Shown here: positions 54,354 through 62,812 of the stretch, piece after piece | How the letters are laid out: the number at the start of each line of letters is the position of its first letter | Position numbering within the stretch: position 1 is the first letter of the stretch | Assembly (NCBI GenBank): GCA_050296515.1 | Contig: JBNKRJ010000067.1 | Span: 1 to 64,000 of the forward strand | Length of the DNA: 64,000 nucleotides | Direction of reading: 5' to 3' | Origin: NBLH01 sp050296515 | GTDB lineage: Bacteria; Bacteroidota; Bacteroidia; Bacteroidales; NBLH01 | The notes under the pieces: generated by a model | The model's database searches: none | What the model saw: only the letters and a program-made list of their open reading frames with translations | What the model was told of the DNA's origin: nothing | Translations under genes and position numbers: made by a program

Positions 54354-54386
54354 AGGCTGCCTGTTTTTAAACTGACAGCCTTTTTT
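54354..54386 (+). terminator. Terminator of the ECF sigma operon
   Basis: AGGCTGCC-TGTTTTTAAACT-GACAGCCT followed by TTTTT. The stem has an internal mismatch but is GC-rich. Confidence 0.8.
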
Positions 54387-54429
54387 GTTGATCTTTGGAA
54401 AGTTTAATTGGCTGAAGACCAGTTATTTG

Positions 54430-54880
54430 TCATTTGTTTTTGTAGATATTTTTATTGTGTAACTCCATGTAAATTTCTGGTTTTGAGAGTTTTGCAAATC
54501 CATATTTTGAGTAGAGCCATTCGGCGGTGGAAGTTAGTAATATCCAGCGCCTTAAGCCTTGCAGATTTGGATGACTCATTACAACATCCATCATTTTTTT
54601 AGAAAGCCCCTTTCCGCGATATTCTTCAAGCACGTAAACATCGCCCAGGTAAGCAATAGTTGAAAAATCAGAAATTACCCGTGCAAATCCAATTTGCGTT
54701 TCACCATGAAAAAGACCAAAACACAATGAGTTATCAATGGAGGTTTTAACTTTCTCAAATGGGATGTTTCTGCTCCAATCGGAATGATTGGATAAAAATA
54801 AAATGGATTGCTTGCACATCCATTTTATTTTTATCGGTTGATATTAGATAATCAGAGAATTGGGATTCAAATAGTTGCAT
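54430..54880 (-). pseudogene. GNAT family N-acetyltransferase, probably frameshifted
   Basis: The clear GNAT part is read from 54819: FGLFHGETQIGFARVISDFS, then YLGDVYVLEEYRGKGLSKKMMD (acetyl-CoA site) and WLYSKYGFAK. The expected N-terminus is in the neighbouring frame, from an ATG at 54880 (MQLFESQFSDYLISTDKNKMDVQAIHF), and joins the main frame if one T of the run at 54794-54798 is removed. So either the gene has suffered a one-base insertion in a homopolymer, or there is a sequencing error. Otherwise a good GNAT; substrate unknown. Confidence 0.8.
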
Positions 54881-54946
54881 TTTTTTGTATTTATACTGTT
54901 ACAATTGTTTAATCTTTTTTTCAATGGTTCAGATCTACCTCAAATA

Positions 54947-57346
54947 TTAATTTATATCTAAAAAACTGTCTAATAGTGGGCACTGAACTTTCTTATACGT
55001 GGTGGTTCCATTATAGTTGACATATAGCTGCTTTAGTGATTTTGGGATGAAATTCTCATTAAAATTTCGCCAGCGATGTTGCTTTTCTCTCCATAGGTAT
55101 TGATTGTATTCGCAGCAATGTTTCATAAAATAAAGCATAGCAAGTTGTTCTTTGTTTTTTGCAAGCAATAATGCTTTGTTATAGTATTTAAGAGCAATTG
55201 AACACTTGTAAAAGCTATTTTCAAGGTTGTCAGCAGTTTTAAGGAATTTATTAAAAAGAACATCATACTGAAAAGAAAAAGAATATCCATTTGGATTTGA
55301 AGTCCATATATAGCTCAGCATCATCCAAGAATTTCCCCAGTAAGAGGCGTTGTAGAAAAAGTGCCCGATTTTAATGTAATTTGCCACAGCCTTTGAGGGT
55401 TCATTAATAGCTTCTTTCTCAAGCTGTATTAACTCTTTCACTATGAGTGCTTTATTGAACTTAAATGAGACAGTATCCGTATTTATCGGTTTTGGAATAA
55501 AAGGGTTTTCGTTCAGGTAGGAGCTAAACTCATAATTTTTTTCCCAATAATTTAAAGGAATCGCAGAAAAAGCTTCGTTTGCTATTTTTAAATCGCCACT
55601 TCTAAGTGCAATGGTTCCTTTCAAATCTAAAAGCGCATTTTTTGTTGGTAAATTTTGGTTACAAAGGTATTGCTCAAATGCACTTTTGCTTTTCTTTTCT
55701 ATAAGTTTTATTAGCTTGTGGATATCCTCTGGTGTTGCATAGCGATCGAAAAAAGCAATTTTCCAATAATAACTTTTGTCATACCAATCTTCTATTGACC
55801 AGTAATCATGTCCAAAATCCTCGTATTGGTTTTTATACTTTTCGGCCTTCAGTTTAAGTAGGCCTGCAAAGGGAACATTGTTTTCTTTTACAAAAGCTTT
55901 ACTAATTATTGTGGCTAATGAATAAAGTGGTTTTCCGTAAGCATAGTTTGTTTTTGTTAAATTTTCTAACTCCGATAATGTTTTGGCCAGCTTAATCTGT
56001 ACTTCATTATTTGTCAACTTGTTTTCGTATGCATAAAACAATGCTAATTCAATATTTTTTTGAACATGAATTGCCTTTGGTGCGTTTTCACTAATTGAGG
56101 AAAATAAACTCAAAGCACTTTTGTTTTCGCGGGCAATGAGGTGTAAATGAGCTATTGCCAGTTTTATAAAATCACTAATTTGCGAATCAAATGATGTGTA
56201 ATCTATTCTTAACCAGTTGTTTAACTCTCGCAAGTAATTCAAATCTTTTGTTCTGTTTTTTTGTTTAATTTTTTCATAATCATCGTTCCATTCATTAAAA
56301 TTATCCTCGGAATAAAGACTGGGTGAATGATTGGTAAGTTCTGGTGTAAAAATCCAATCTTCCAGTTTATTAATTTCCCGCATAATTAAAAGCGGAACTG
56401 TAGGATGATGAGGTGCATTTTCAACAACTAATTTTATTTCTTTAAAAGCTGGTCCGGGATTTTTTATCGCCATAATGGCCCAAATACCAGCAACTTCCTC
56501 CTTGTTTTTTGCAAGCTTTAAGCTTTCCTTTAACAGATCTTTATCGAAGAAGCGATATGCCCTAACTCTTTTTTCTTCTCCCTGGTTGAAAATTTTACTG
56601 AAGAGATAATTCGCTTCCACTTTTTTACCTAAAGCATTTAAGGCTTCAGCTTTGTGCAATAATGACCAGGTTTTTAAAATACTTGCGCTTTTCGAATTTT
56701 TAAAATAGATGTCAAAAGTTTTAATGCATTTTTCATTTTGGTCTGTTTGTCGATACAATCTAACCAAATGGTAAGCATATCTTTCTCGTAGGTTTTTGTT
56801 TTTGATATTCAAAAGCTTAGATACTGCTACCTGAATTAATTCATGGCTGATGGTTCCAATTTGGTAGTCGTATTTTTCAGACCATGGATCGCCTACGTAT
56901 TGATTGTTAAACTCATTCCTTTTTGCAAAAGCAAAATAATCCAATAGTTCTTTATTTCCAGGTTTTAGTAGTAATTGAACAAAAGTATTACCTTCAAAAA
57001 CATTGTTAAGCGATTTATTTTCATAGGCCAGTAAAAACATGTCTGGTTCAACTTCATAAAGAAGTGTAAATGCATCTTCTGCTCTGCATTTTCCGTTTAA
57101 AAGTTGCTGCCATTCTGTGATGTTTTTATAACGATCGGTATTGTTATAGGCAGGTAAAAATCCATTAAGTATTTTGGGCGTGTAGTAAAAGGGGCGATAA
57201 CCTAATAGTTCTGCGATTTCAGCTCTGAAAGCTGAAATCCTGTAGCTTTCTTCATCCTCGTACCAACCGCATGACTTTATGGTGTTTGCGAAATAATTAC
57301 TTGATAATAAGATTATTATAATAACTTTCAATGTTTTCATATCCAT
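54947..57346 (-). CDS. Large helical-repeat envelope protein of unknown function
   Basis: A 799-residue protein with a short N-terminal hydrophobic segment (LKVIIIILLSSNYFANTIKSC, perhaps a signal peptide or lipobox with Cys), followed by GWYEDEESYRISAFRAE. The body looks like many helical repeats, with TPR-like stretches such as LYRQTDQNEKCIKTFDIYFK and AYENKLTNNEVQIKLAKTL. No catalytic motif is visible. The start overlaps the next upstream gene by 50 bases, so the pair is co-translated and likely works together. The family is not recognised. Confidence 0.72.
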   Translation of the reverse strand: MDMKTLKVIIIILLSSNYFANTIKSCGWYEDEESYRISAFRAEIAELLGYRPFYYTPKILNGFLPAYNNTDRYKNITEWQQLLNGKCRAEDAFTLLYEVEPDMFLLAYENKSLNNVFEGNTFVQLLLKPGNKELLDYFAFAKRNEFNNQYVGDPWSEKYDYQIGTISHELIQVAVSKLLNIKNKNLRERYAYHLVRLYRQTDQNEKCIKTFDIYFKNSKSASILKTWSLLHKAEALNALGKKVEANYLFSKIFNQGEEKRVRAYRFFDKDLLKESLKLAKNKEEVAGIWAIMAIKNPGPAFKEIKLVVENAPHHPTVPLLIMREINKLEDWIFTPELTNHSPSLYSEDNFNEWNDDYEKIKQKNRTKDLNYLRELNNWLRIDYTSFDSQISDFIKLAIAHLHLIARENKSALSLFSSISENAPKAIHVQKNIELALFYAYENKLTNNEVQIKLAKTLSELENLTKTNYAYGKPLYSLATIISKAFVKENNVPFAGLLKLKAEKYKNQYEDFGHDYWSIEDWYDKSYYWKIAFFDRYATPEDIHKLIKLIEKKSKSAFEQYLCNQNLPTKNALLDLKGTIALRSGDLKIANEAFSAIPLNYWEKNYEFSSYLNENPFIPKPINTDTVSFKFNKALIVKELIQLEKEAINEPSKAVANYIKIGHFFYNASYWGNSWMMLSYIWTSNPNGYSFSFQYDVLFNKFLKTADNLENSFYKCSIALKYYNKALLLAKNKEQLAMLYFMKHCCEYNQYLWREKQHRWRNFNENFIPKSLKQLYVNYNGTTTYKKVQCPLLDSFLDIN

Positions 57347-58373
57347 ATTTTTTTATAAATGTGGTATCCCACGAGAAGAAAGATATTGTACTGCCGCTAT
57401 TGTGTAACTCTTCTTTTTTCAACAGTTTTATAAGTTTAACCATATCCGTTTGCGAAAAGCTTTCTAACCGGATTTCGTCTCCGTAACGAATATATGTATT
57501 TTCAAGAACTGTATCGGTTTTAAAAAGATAAAGGTTGTCTTTAATCCTTTGAAACGAAAAGGTATCTTGTTTTACTATTTCAGGATCCAAATCGCGTATA
57601 ATTCCTTTAAATTTTCTGTTGCGAAACAAAACAGACCAATTATAGATGGGTAGAGCAATATCAACATGTAAATCGTAGCTTTGGTTTTCAACGTAAGGTT
57701 TAATTTCCTCGAAACTAGCCAAGGAGTTTTCGATATTATATTCCTTTGGATTACCTGTGCTGTAACACATTAGCATTACTTTATTAACTGGCGGTATTCC
57801 TGCTTTATTCTGATATTTTAATTGCCAAAGTCGTAAGGTTACAGAGATTTCCTTTCCTTGATTAATTGTTTTTAGCTCATTTAAAAAGTAGAAATAGTTT
57901 TCTTTCGATTTTGGAGTCCAGTCACAGTCAATTTGTACTTCTTTAACTGGTGGCAGGGAAATTGAATCATTCTCATTTGTTTGACTATAAGAATAAAATG
58001 AGGAAAATTCCTTTTCAATTTTTTCAATTTTGCCATTAATTCTGTCTACAAGTAGCTTTAATTGAGGCTTTGTTGATTTAAGCATTACATCATTCGTAAT
58101 AAAAACGCATGGAATATATTCTTTGGGGTAATTTTGCTGATAATCTATATTGAGTTCAGCAACAGGAATTGCTTCATCTCTTGTTGCGCTCCAATCGATA
58201 TCGAAAAAGCGAATATAAAACTTGTTGATAGCTAACTTATTAGCAAGTTCCTGCTCTTTATCATTAAACTGATAATAGGTTTTCCAGTAATAAAAGGCTC
58301 TAGAACTCTTTTCACGAGGTTCGCTGCATTTAAAAAAAAGAACCAGACTAAGGAAAAAAAGGTATTTGTGCAT
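57297..58373 (-). CDS. Predicted lipoprotein of unknown function, partner of the 799-residue protein
   Basis: A 358-residue protein with a lipobox (LFFKCSEP, Cys at about 16). The middle has KFYIRFFDIDWSATRDEAIP, EVQIDCDWTPKSKENYFYFL and PVNKVMLMCYSTGNP, a strand-helix rhythm like a TIM-barrel glycoside hydrolase or a DUF3142-type protein, but no active site is certain. The overlapping start of the 799-residue protein and the same strand make them an operon. Confidence 0.7.
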   Translation of the reverse strand: MHKYLFFLSLVLFFKCSEPREKSSRAFYYWKTYYQFNDKEQELANKLAINKFYIRFFDIDWSATRDEAIPVAELNIDYQQNYPKEYIPCVFITNDVMLKSTKPQLKLLVDRINGKIEKIEKEFSSFYSYSQTNENDSISLPPVKEVQIDCDWTPKSKENYFYFLNELKTINQGKEISVTLRLWQLKYQNKAGIPPVNKVMLMCYSTGNPKEYNIENSLASFEEIKPYVENQSYDLHVDIALPIYNWSVLFRNRKFKGIIRDLDPEIVKQDTFSFQRIKDNLYLFKTDTVLENTYIRYGDEIRLESFSQTDMVKLIKLLKKEELHNSGSTISFFSWDTTFIKKYGYENIESYYNNLIIK

Positions 58374-58413
58374 AAAGATTTGGTTTAGAGACGTTTTTCT
58401 AATGATTCATAAT

Positions 58414-58959
58414 TTAGTTGATATCTACTGTAGCTATTAATGAAATTTTTGAATTTTGATCATCGATTTTTTCCAGATTGTATAGGATTTTATTTTTTGA
58501 TTTTCTAACAATTTCGATTAGACCAATGCCTCGTATATCTTCTACTATGACATCTGTTGGAAATCCTTGGCCAAGAATTTTGGCTTTGTATAATTGTTTT
58601 ACTTTATCAAAATCGCTAAAAATTTTATTTAGTTCTTTAATGTTTCTTATCAGTTTCAGACTTTTCTCATTGGAAATTATGTTTTCAGATAAAATATAAG
58701 ATTTTGAATCAAACATTTTTGTTTTAAAACTTGCTATTTCGTCTAAATCTAATAAACCATGTCTACGAATGTTTTGTATCATTTCTACAATTGTATGATA
58801 AACTTTTCTTTGCGAAAACTGTTTTTCATATTTATCTTTAACCAGAATCTCCACTTGTTCTGTTAATTTCTTTACAATGTTAGAATCCAATCTTCCAGAA
58901 TAACTGATATCTGGTTTATCAATAATTATTTGTAATGTCTTTTTAAACTCCTCTTCCAT
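58414..58959 (-). CDS. SiaB-like protein kinase (DUF6272)
   Basis: A 181-residue kinase-like protein of the SiaB family, which phosphorylates SiaC in Pseudomonas aeruginosa. The GHKL-type ATP site is visible as KVYHTIVEMIQNIRRHG (Glu59, Asn63, His67), and the later segment DIRGIGLIEIVRKSKNK (from about residue 141) supplies a glycine-rich loop. Its expected substrates in the window are the three SiaC-like proteins encoded 47 kb away at 9.9-11.4 kb. There is no kinase-phosphatase partner (SiaA) in view. Confidence 0.82.
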   Translation of the reverse strand: MEEEFKKTLQIIIDKPDISYSGRLDSNIVKKLTEQVEILVKDKYEKQFSQRKVYHTIVEMIQNIRRHGLLDLDEIASFKTKMFDSKSYILSENIISNEKSLKLIRNIKELNKIFSDFDKVKQLYKAKILGQGFPTDVIVEDIRGIGLIEIVRKSKNKILYNLEKIDDQNSKISLIATVDIN

Positions 58960-58986
58960 TTATAATTTAAAATTTTTCATTTTTAT

Positions 58987-59393
58987 TTAAAGGACCAAAA
59001 GCCCATTTCCCCTCAACAAATCAAAAACCTTACTATACCATAATAACTGAAAATCTTCAGCAAATTTCTGATTGAAAGCTTCTTGCATTTGCTGATAAGA
59101 TACTTTTTCGACATTATTTAAACTTACCGTTATTAAATAATCTGTCAACCAATCACCCTTTTCCTTGTCTAGTTTAATTGAGAACTCATCTGTTTTGTTT
59201 ACAAAATGAAGTTCTGCCATTTCAATTTCTTTTCCTTTTTTTCTTTTAATAAAGGTTGAAATGGTGGGTTGATTTCCAAGCCAAATTATTCGATTTCCGG
59301 TTTTAATTTGGTAATTGTCGTGTTCGTTTATGGCCGATTCAATTAAATGAGGAGAATGGCTTGTTTTTGGTGTTTTGAAATCAAACCATTCCT
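58987..59393 (-). pseudogene. Truncated second copy of the radical SAM gene 3' end
   Basis: These 407 bases match 62406-62812 with no gaps and high identity. The end of the match is exactly the stop codon. It encodes the last 77 residues (MAELHFVNKTDEFSIKLDKE to LRGNGLLVL) in one open frame plus unreadable N-terminal codons, but no radical SAM core. It cannot be a functional enzyme. It is the distal arm of a direct repeat around 59394-62405. Confidence 0.9.
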
Positions 59394-59515
59394 AATTATT
59401 ATCAATAGAATAATTTAAGTTGAATGATTGTGTTTATTACAAAATTCTATAAAATGAATTATAACAGTAATTATTGGCATTAATAAACCCAATATAAACA
59501 AGAATTAATATTCGT

Positions 59516-60193
59516 TTATTTGTTAAGTTCTGAAATAATAATTTTTTCAAAATTTTTGAATGGCCTGGTTCCAATAACGCGAGTTTCATTAATAAAAAAG
59601 GTCGGGGTGCTACGAATGCCAGCTGCTCTTATCTTGTCAGCAAAGTTTAATAAACTTGCTTCAAACTCTTTATCTTTTAAAAACGAGTCAATACTATCAG
59701 GTTTTTTGGTTAGATTTATAATGAGATCTTTTATTTTTATTGTGTCTAGAGCGGCATACATATCTTTAACATCCAGACTATATGAATCAAAAAATCCGGT
59801 TTTTTTTGCAAAATGTGCGCATTTTGTTGCAAAAAGTGTATGTGGTTTTGATTGATGCACGAGATACCTGACTACCAGTTTTACTAATCCTTTATCTATG
59901 TAATTTTTTTTGAGCTTTTCATAACTTTCCGAAAAAAAATCGCTACATGCTGAACAATCAAATCGTGAATACATGAAAATTGTAACTGGTGCGCTAGAGT
60001 CACCTATTATGATATCGTTTTCATTAATAGTACGTAATGCTTCTTCTTTTTTGTCAATAAGGACCTTATGTATGAATTTGTTCGTGTTATATACTTTATC
60101 TTCTAACGACTTTACCTTGAAAACAAGAAATGAGATTAGTAAAATAATTATCTGTAATTCGATAAAAATAATCAGTTTCGCTTTTTTGTTCAT
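59516..60193 (-). CDS. DsbA-like thioredoxin-fold oxidoreductase, membrane-anchored
   Basis: A 225-residue protein with one N-terminal transmembrane segment (IIFIELQIIILLISFLVFKV). The thioredoxin fold follows, with APVTIFMYSRFDCSACSDFF carrying the CxxC active site (Cys-Ser-Ala-Cys) and RSTPTFFINETRVIGTRPF with the cis-Pro loop. It should act in the periplasm to make or break disulfides. It overlaps the next gene by four bases and is in the cluster with a sulfotransferase and a Cys-rich lipoprotein. Confidence 0.85.
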   Translation of the reverse strand: MNKKAKLIIFIELQIIILLISFLVFKVKSLEDKVYNTNKFIHKVLIDKKEEALRTINENDIIIGDSSAPVTIFMYSRFDCSACSDFFSESYEKLKKNYIDKGLVKLVVRYLVHQSKPHTLFATKCAHFAKKTGFFDSYSLDVKDMYAALDTIKIKDLIINLTKKPDSIDSFLKDKEFEASLLNFADKIRAAGIRSTPTFFINETRVIGTRPFKNFEKIIISELNK

Positions 60194-60807
60194 TGTTTAT
60201 TTTTTAATATAAATAACTCTTCAATAGTCATTTTTGAATTATCCATTGTTGAGATAATCTTTTCTAATATGAGGCAAATTTCTTCATAAGGGGCATCTAG
60301 ATAGTTCTTTTTATCAATATATAGATGTTTTGTTTTATTGTTATTTATCAGTATAATAATATCAATTTTCTTCGGGTGTATTTTAAAGTACTTAATTTTC
60401 TCACTGTATTGGAGCTTTAATCTATTTTCGTCAAGAATATCCAGCAAATGAATTGCCCAAATCCCGATGCTGTCGTTTTCGAAGGCATTGGTGAAACGGG
60501 GCTTATAATCTGAAATTTTCCCAACAATACTATCTCTTCTTATAATTAAAGAATGTTTAAAGCCTTGATAAAAGTAATCAATTGAAACAATGTTTATTCT
60601 ATCAAACTCAAAATTTTTGTTGAAAAGCAAAAGTTTCTCCCATTTTACATCAGAGTAAGTGTTGGTGGTATTGGATTCGGTGTAGTTATTTGTTCTATTA
60701 TTGGTTTTACATTTTTCGTAATTAATTTTATAAATATATAAGAATGAAAAAATCAAAAAGAAGAGAGCGATAAATATGTTTTTCGGGCTCAATAATTTTA
60801 GGGGCAT
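60190..60807 (-). CDS. Membrane-anchored protein of unknown function
   Basis: A 205-residue protein with an N-terminal anchor (IFIALFFLIFSFLYIYKINY at about 11-30). The rest is predicted outside, with an Asn/Thr-rich stretch then mixed beta-like segments (FKHSLIIRRDSIVGKISDYK). No family is recognised. It overlaps the DsbA-like gene and follows the sulfotransferase gene by 12 bases. Confidence 0.6.
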   Translation of the reverse strand: MPLKLLSPKNIFIALFFLIFSFLYIYKINYEKCKTNNRTNNYTESNTTNTYSDVKWEKLLLFNKNFEFDRINIVSIDYFYQGFKHSLIIRRDSIVGKISDYKPRFTNAFENDSIGIWAIHLLDILDENRLKLQYSEKIKYFKIHPKKIDIIILINNNKTKHLYIDKKNYLDAPYEEICLILEKIISTMDNSKMTIEELFILKNKQ

Positions 60808-60819
60808 TTCGGTAACCTT

Positions 60820-61731
60820 TTAGAATGTATTTGTATAAATGGTATCGGCATATTTTTGAACAAGTTTTTGATAGTTTTGTTTAAAAAGCTCTTTTTGCTC
60901 ATTATTAAATACATTCTTACCTTCCCCCGTTTTACCATTACGAATGAACTGATTGTATACTTTTTTGTTTTCAGGAGGCAGATCCCCAAATTTTTCCTCA
61001 TTCCTTTTCATATAATCAAAACTACTATATTTTATAGCTCTTTCAATTGCTTCTTGTGATGGTTTTAAATCGCAAAAATTGATAATTCTATTAATTTCTT
61101 TTTTTTTATTTTTCAACAAATCTTCATATTTTACATATAAAACAGGCAATTTTCTCTTGTTTTTGAACCATTCACATGTGTGTTTAAACCATGCTTTAGT
61201 CTTAAAAAAATCTTTCAGAAAATCCTCAAACTTTAAATTACTGTTGTTGTAGTTTTTGTTTTGATGGTACAATGAAACAGCTACATCCATTCCATTTCTG
61301 TATACATAAATAAATTTTCCTTTTGTTCCCTTTTTAAAATACTTATAATAATCGTGAGTTTTAATGATTCGTGGAGATGGCAAATTTATCGGTTTTTCTC
61401 CTTTAAATGAGGCATTTCTAATCCAGGGTGATACTTCATAAATGTGTTTAAAACTCATATTACCATCAGTAGTTAGGTGGTACAGAATCATTTGCATTAG
61501 AGTTGTTCCGGATTTTGGGTAAGTAGCAACATAAATATCATCATCGCGCTCGCCAAAAATCATCTTATACTGTTCAAACTTTAATTTGTTTGAAAGTTTT
61601 CCAAACCTATCGCCAAATTTGTTAATTCTCCTGTTTATTTTTTTTAATATACCTGATAAGATTGCATATCCTGTATACTCAAACCTTTTCTCTATCTCGT
61701 TATTCATCTTTATAAGGAAAAAAGGCTGCAC
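60820..61731 (-). CDS. Sulfotransferase family protein
   Basis: A 303-residue PAPS-dependent sulfotransferase, with the phosphosulfate loop YVATYPKSGTTLMQMILYHL, the 3'-phosphate site FIYVYRNGMDVAVSLYHQ, and near the C-terminus RNGKTGEGKNVF, similar to the RKGxxGDWKN motif. The start may be 61707 instead (MNNEIEKRFEYTG). Such enzymes sulfate sugars, steroids or Tyr; the acceptor is unknown. It sits between a Cys-rich lipoprotein and a membrane protein, suggesting an exported sulfated product. Confidence 0.87.
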   Translation of the reverse strand: MQPFFLIKMNNEIEKRFEYTGYAILSGILKKINRRINKFGDRFGKLSNKLKFEQYKMIFGERDDDIYVATYPKSGTTLMQMILYHLTTDGNMSFKHIYEVSPWIRNASFKGEKPINLPSPRIIKTHDYYKYFKKGTKGKFIYVYRNGMDVAVSLYHQNKNYNNSNLKFEDFLKDFFKTKAWFKHTCEWFKNKRKLPVLYVKYEDLLKNKKKEINRIINFCDLKPSQEAIERAIKYSSFDYMKRNEEKFGDLPPENKKVYNQFIRNGKTGEGKNVFNNEQKELFKQNYQKLVQKYADTIYTNTF

Positions 61732-61758
61732 TTAGAATAGTATTAAATACAGCCTTTT
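61718..61758 (-). terminator. Terminator after the small Cys lipoprotein gene
   Basis: AAAAAAGGCTG and CAGCCTTTT form a nine-pair stem around a 21-base loop, between the lipoprotein stop and the sulfotransferase start. It might allow part of transcription to continue into the cluster. Confidence 0.65.
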
Positions 61759-61767
61759 AGTTTTCAA

Positions 61768-62034
61768 TTAACTACAACTTCCATCGTAATTATTAACAAT
61801 GCCTGTTTTTAATTGGTCCCATGTTGGAGGATTTGTGTCATCGTTCCACTTTCCAGAGTATGTCTCACCGTTATTATAAGTATAACTATAAGTTCCATCT
61901 TCACACGCTTTACCTGAACCATCAGTACTTGTAAAGGTACAGCACTCTGTTGAGTCATCTTTTTTACAGGATGAACTTCCCATAAGCATGGCAAATACTC
62001 CTGTCAGCATTGCAAGTAGTTTAATAACTTTCAT
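61768..62034 (-). CDS. Small Cys-rich lipoprotein
   Basis: An 88-residue protein with a lipobox ending in SSSC (Cys at about 23) followed by KKDDSTECCTFTSTDGSGKA, CEDGTYSYTYNNGETYSGKW and an end with Cys at the second last residue. The four later Cys could form two disulfides. No family is recognised. It is encoded first in a cluster with a sulfotransferase and a DsbA-like protein, which makes it a candidate substrate for modification. Confidence 0.65.
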   Translation of the reverse strand: MKVIKLLAMLTGVFAMLMGSSSCKKDDSTECCTFTSTDGSGKACEDGTYSYTYNNGETYSGKWNDDTNPPTWDQLKTGIVNNYDGSCS

Positions 62035-62405
62035 TTTGTTTGTGTTAGTAATTGCCTACTCTTACGATTTTCGGCTTCCTCGTCTTACCATTTCAAAGCT
62101 TGAAACGTAAATTTTTAAACAATACATATGAATTCTAGGTGATCAAGTATAGTGATTACCTGAATTATTTTTCGTTAAAATAATGGATATTTTGTTTTTA
62201 ATCTATACGGTTTAATTATATAAATATATATTATTCAGAATTTGTATGCAAAAAAAAAATTGTCGATTAAATGATATTGATAATTATGACAGGAACTCAT
62301 TAATGAAATTAGAAAAGCTTATAAGTTTTTCTAGTTTTCTATATATTTGATTTAATTATTTCAGGAAGTCTATTTAATTCATTGTCTTTTATACTATTTA
62401 TAGAC
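62035..62405. other. Intergenic region with no feature seen
   Basis: 370 AT-rich bases between the small lipoprotein start and the radical SAM stop, with no hairpin with T run, no repeat and no ORF. It is the right edge of the cargo bracketed by the duplicated 3' ends. Confidence 0.5.
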
Positions 62406-62812
62406 TTAAAGGATCAAAAGCCCATTTCCCCTCAACAAATCAAAAACCTTACTATACCATAATAACTGAAAATCTTCAGCAAATTCCTGATTGAAAGCTT
62501 CTTGCATTTGCTGATAAGATACTTTTTCAATATCATTCAAGCTTACCGTTAGTAGATAGTTAGCCAGCCATCCGGCCTTTGCTTTGTCTAGTTTGATTGA
62601 AAACTCGTCTGTTTTGTTTACAAAATGAAGTTCTGCCATTTCAATTTCTTTTCCTTTTTTTCTTTTTGTAAAGGTTGAAAGGGTTGGTTGATTTCCAAGC
62701 CAAATTATTCGATTTCCGGCTTTAATTTGGTAATTGTTGTGTTCGTTTATGGCCGATTCAATTAAATGAGGAGAATGGCTTGTTTTTGGTGTTTTAAAAT
62801 CAAACCATTCCT
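62406..62812 (-). repeat. 3'-end repeat of the radical SAM gene, intact copy
   Basis: These 407 bases match 58987-59393 without gaps, ending exactly at the stop codon. Both arms and the cargo between them lie on the same strand, like the STAND repeat at 13246/15419. Confidence 0.9.
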
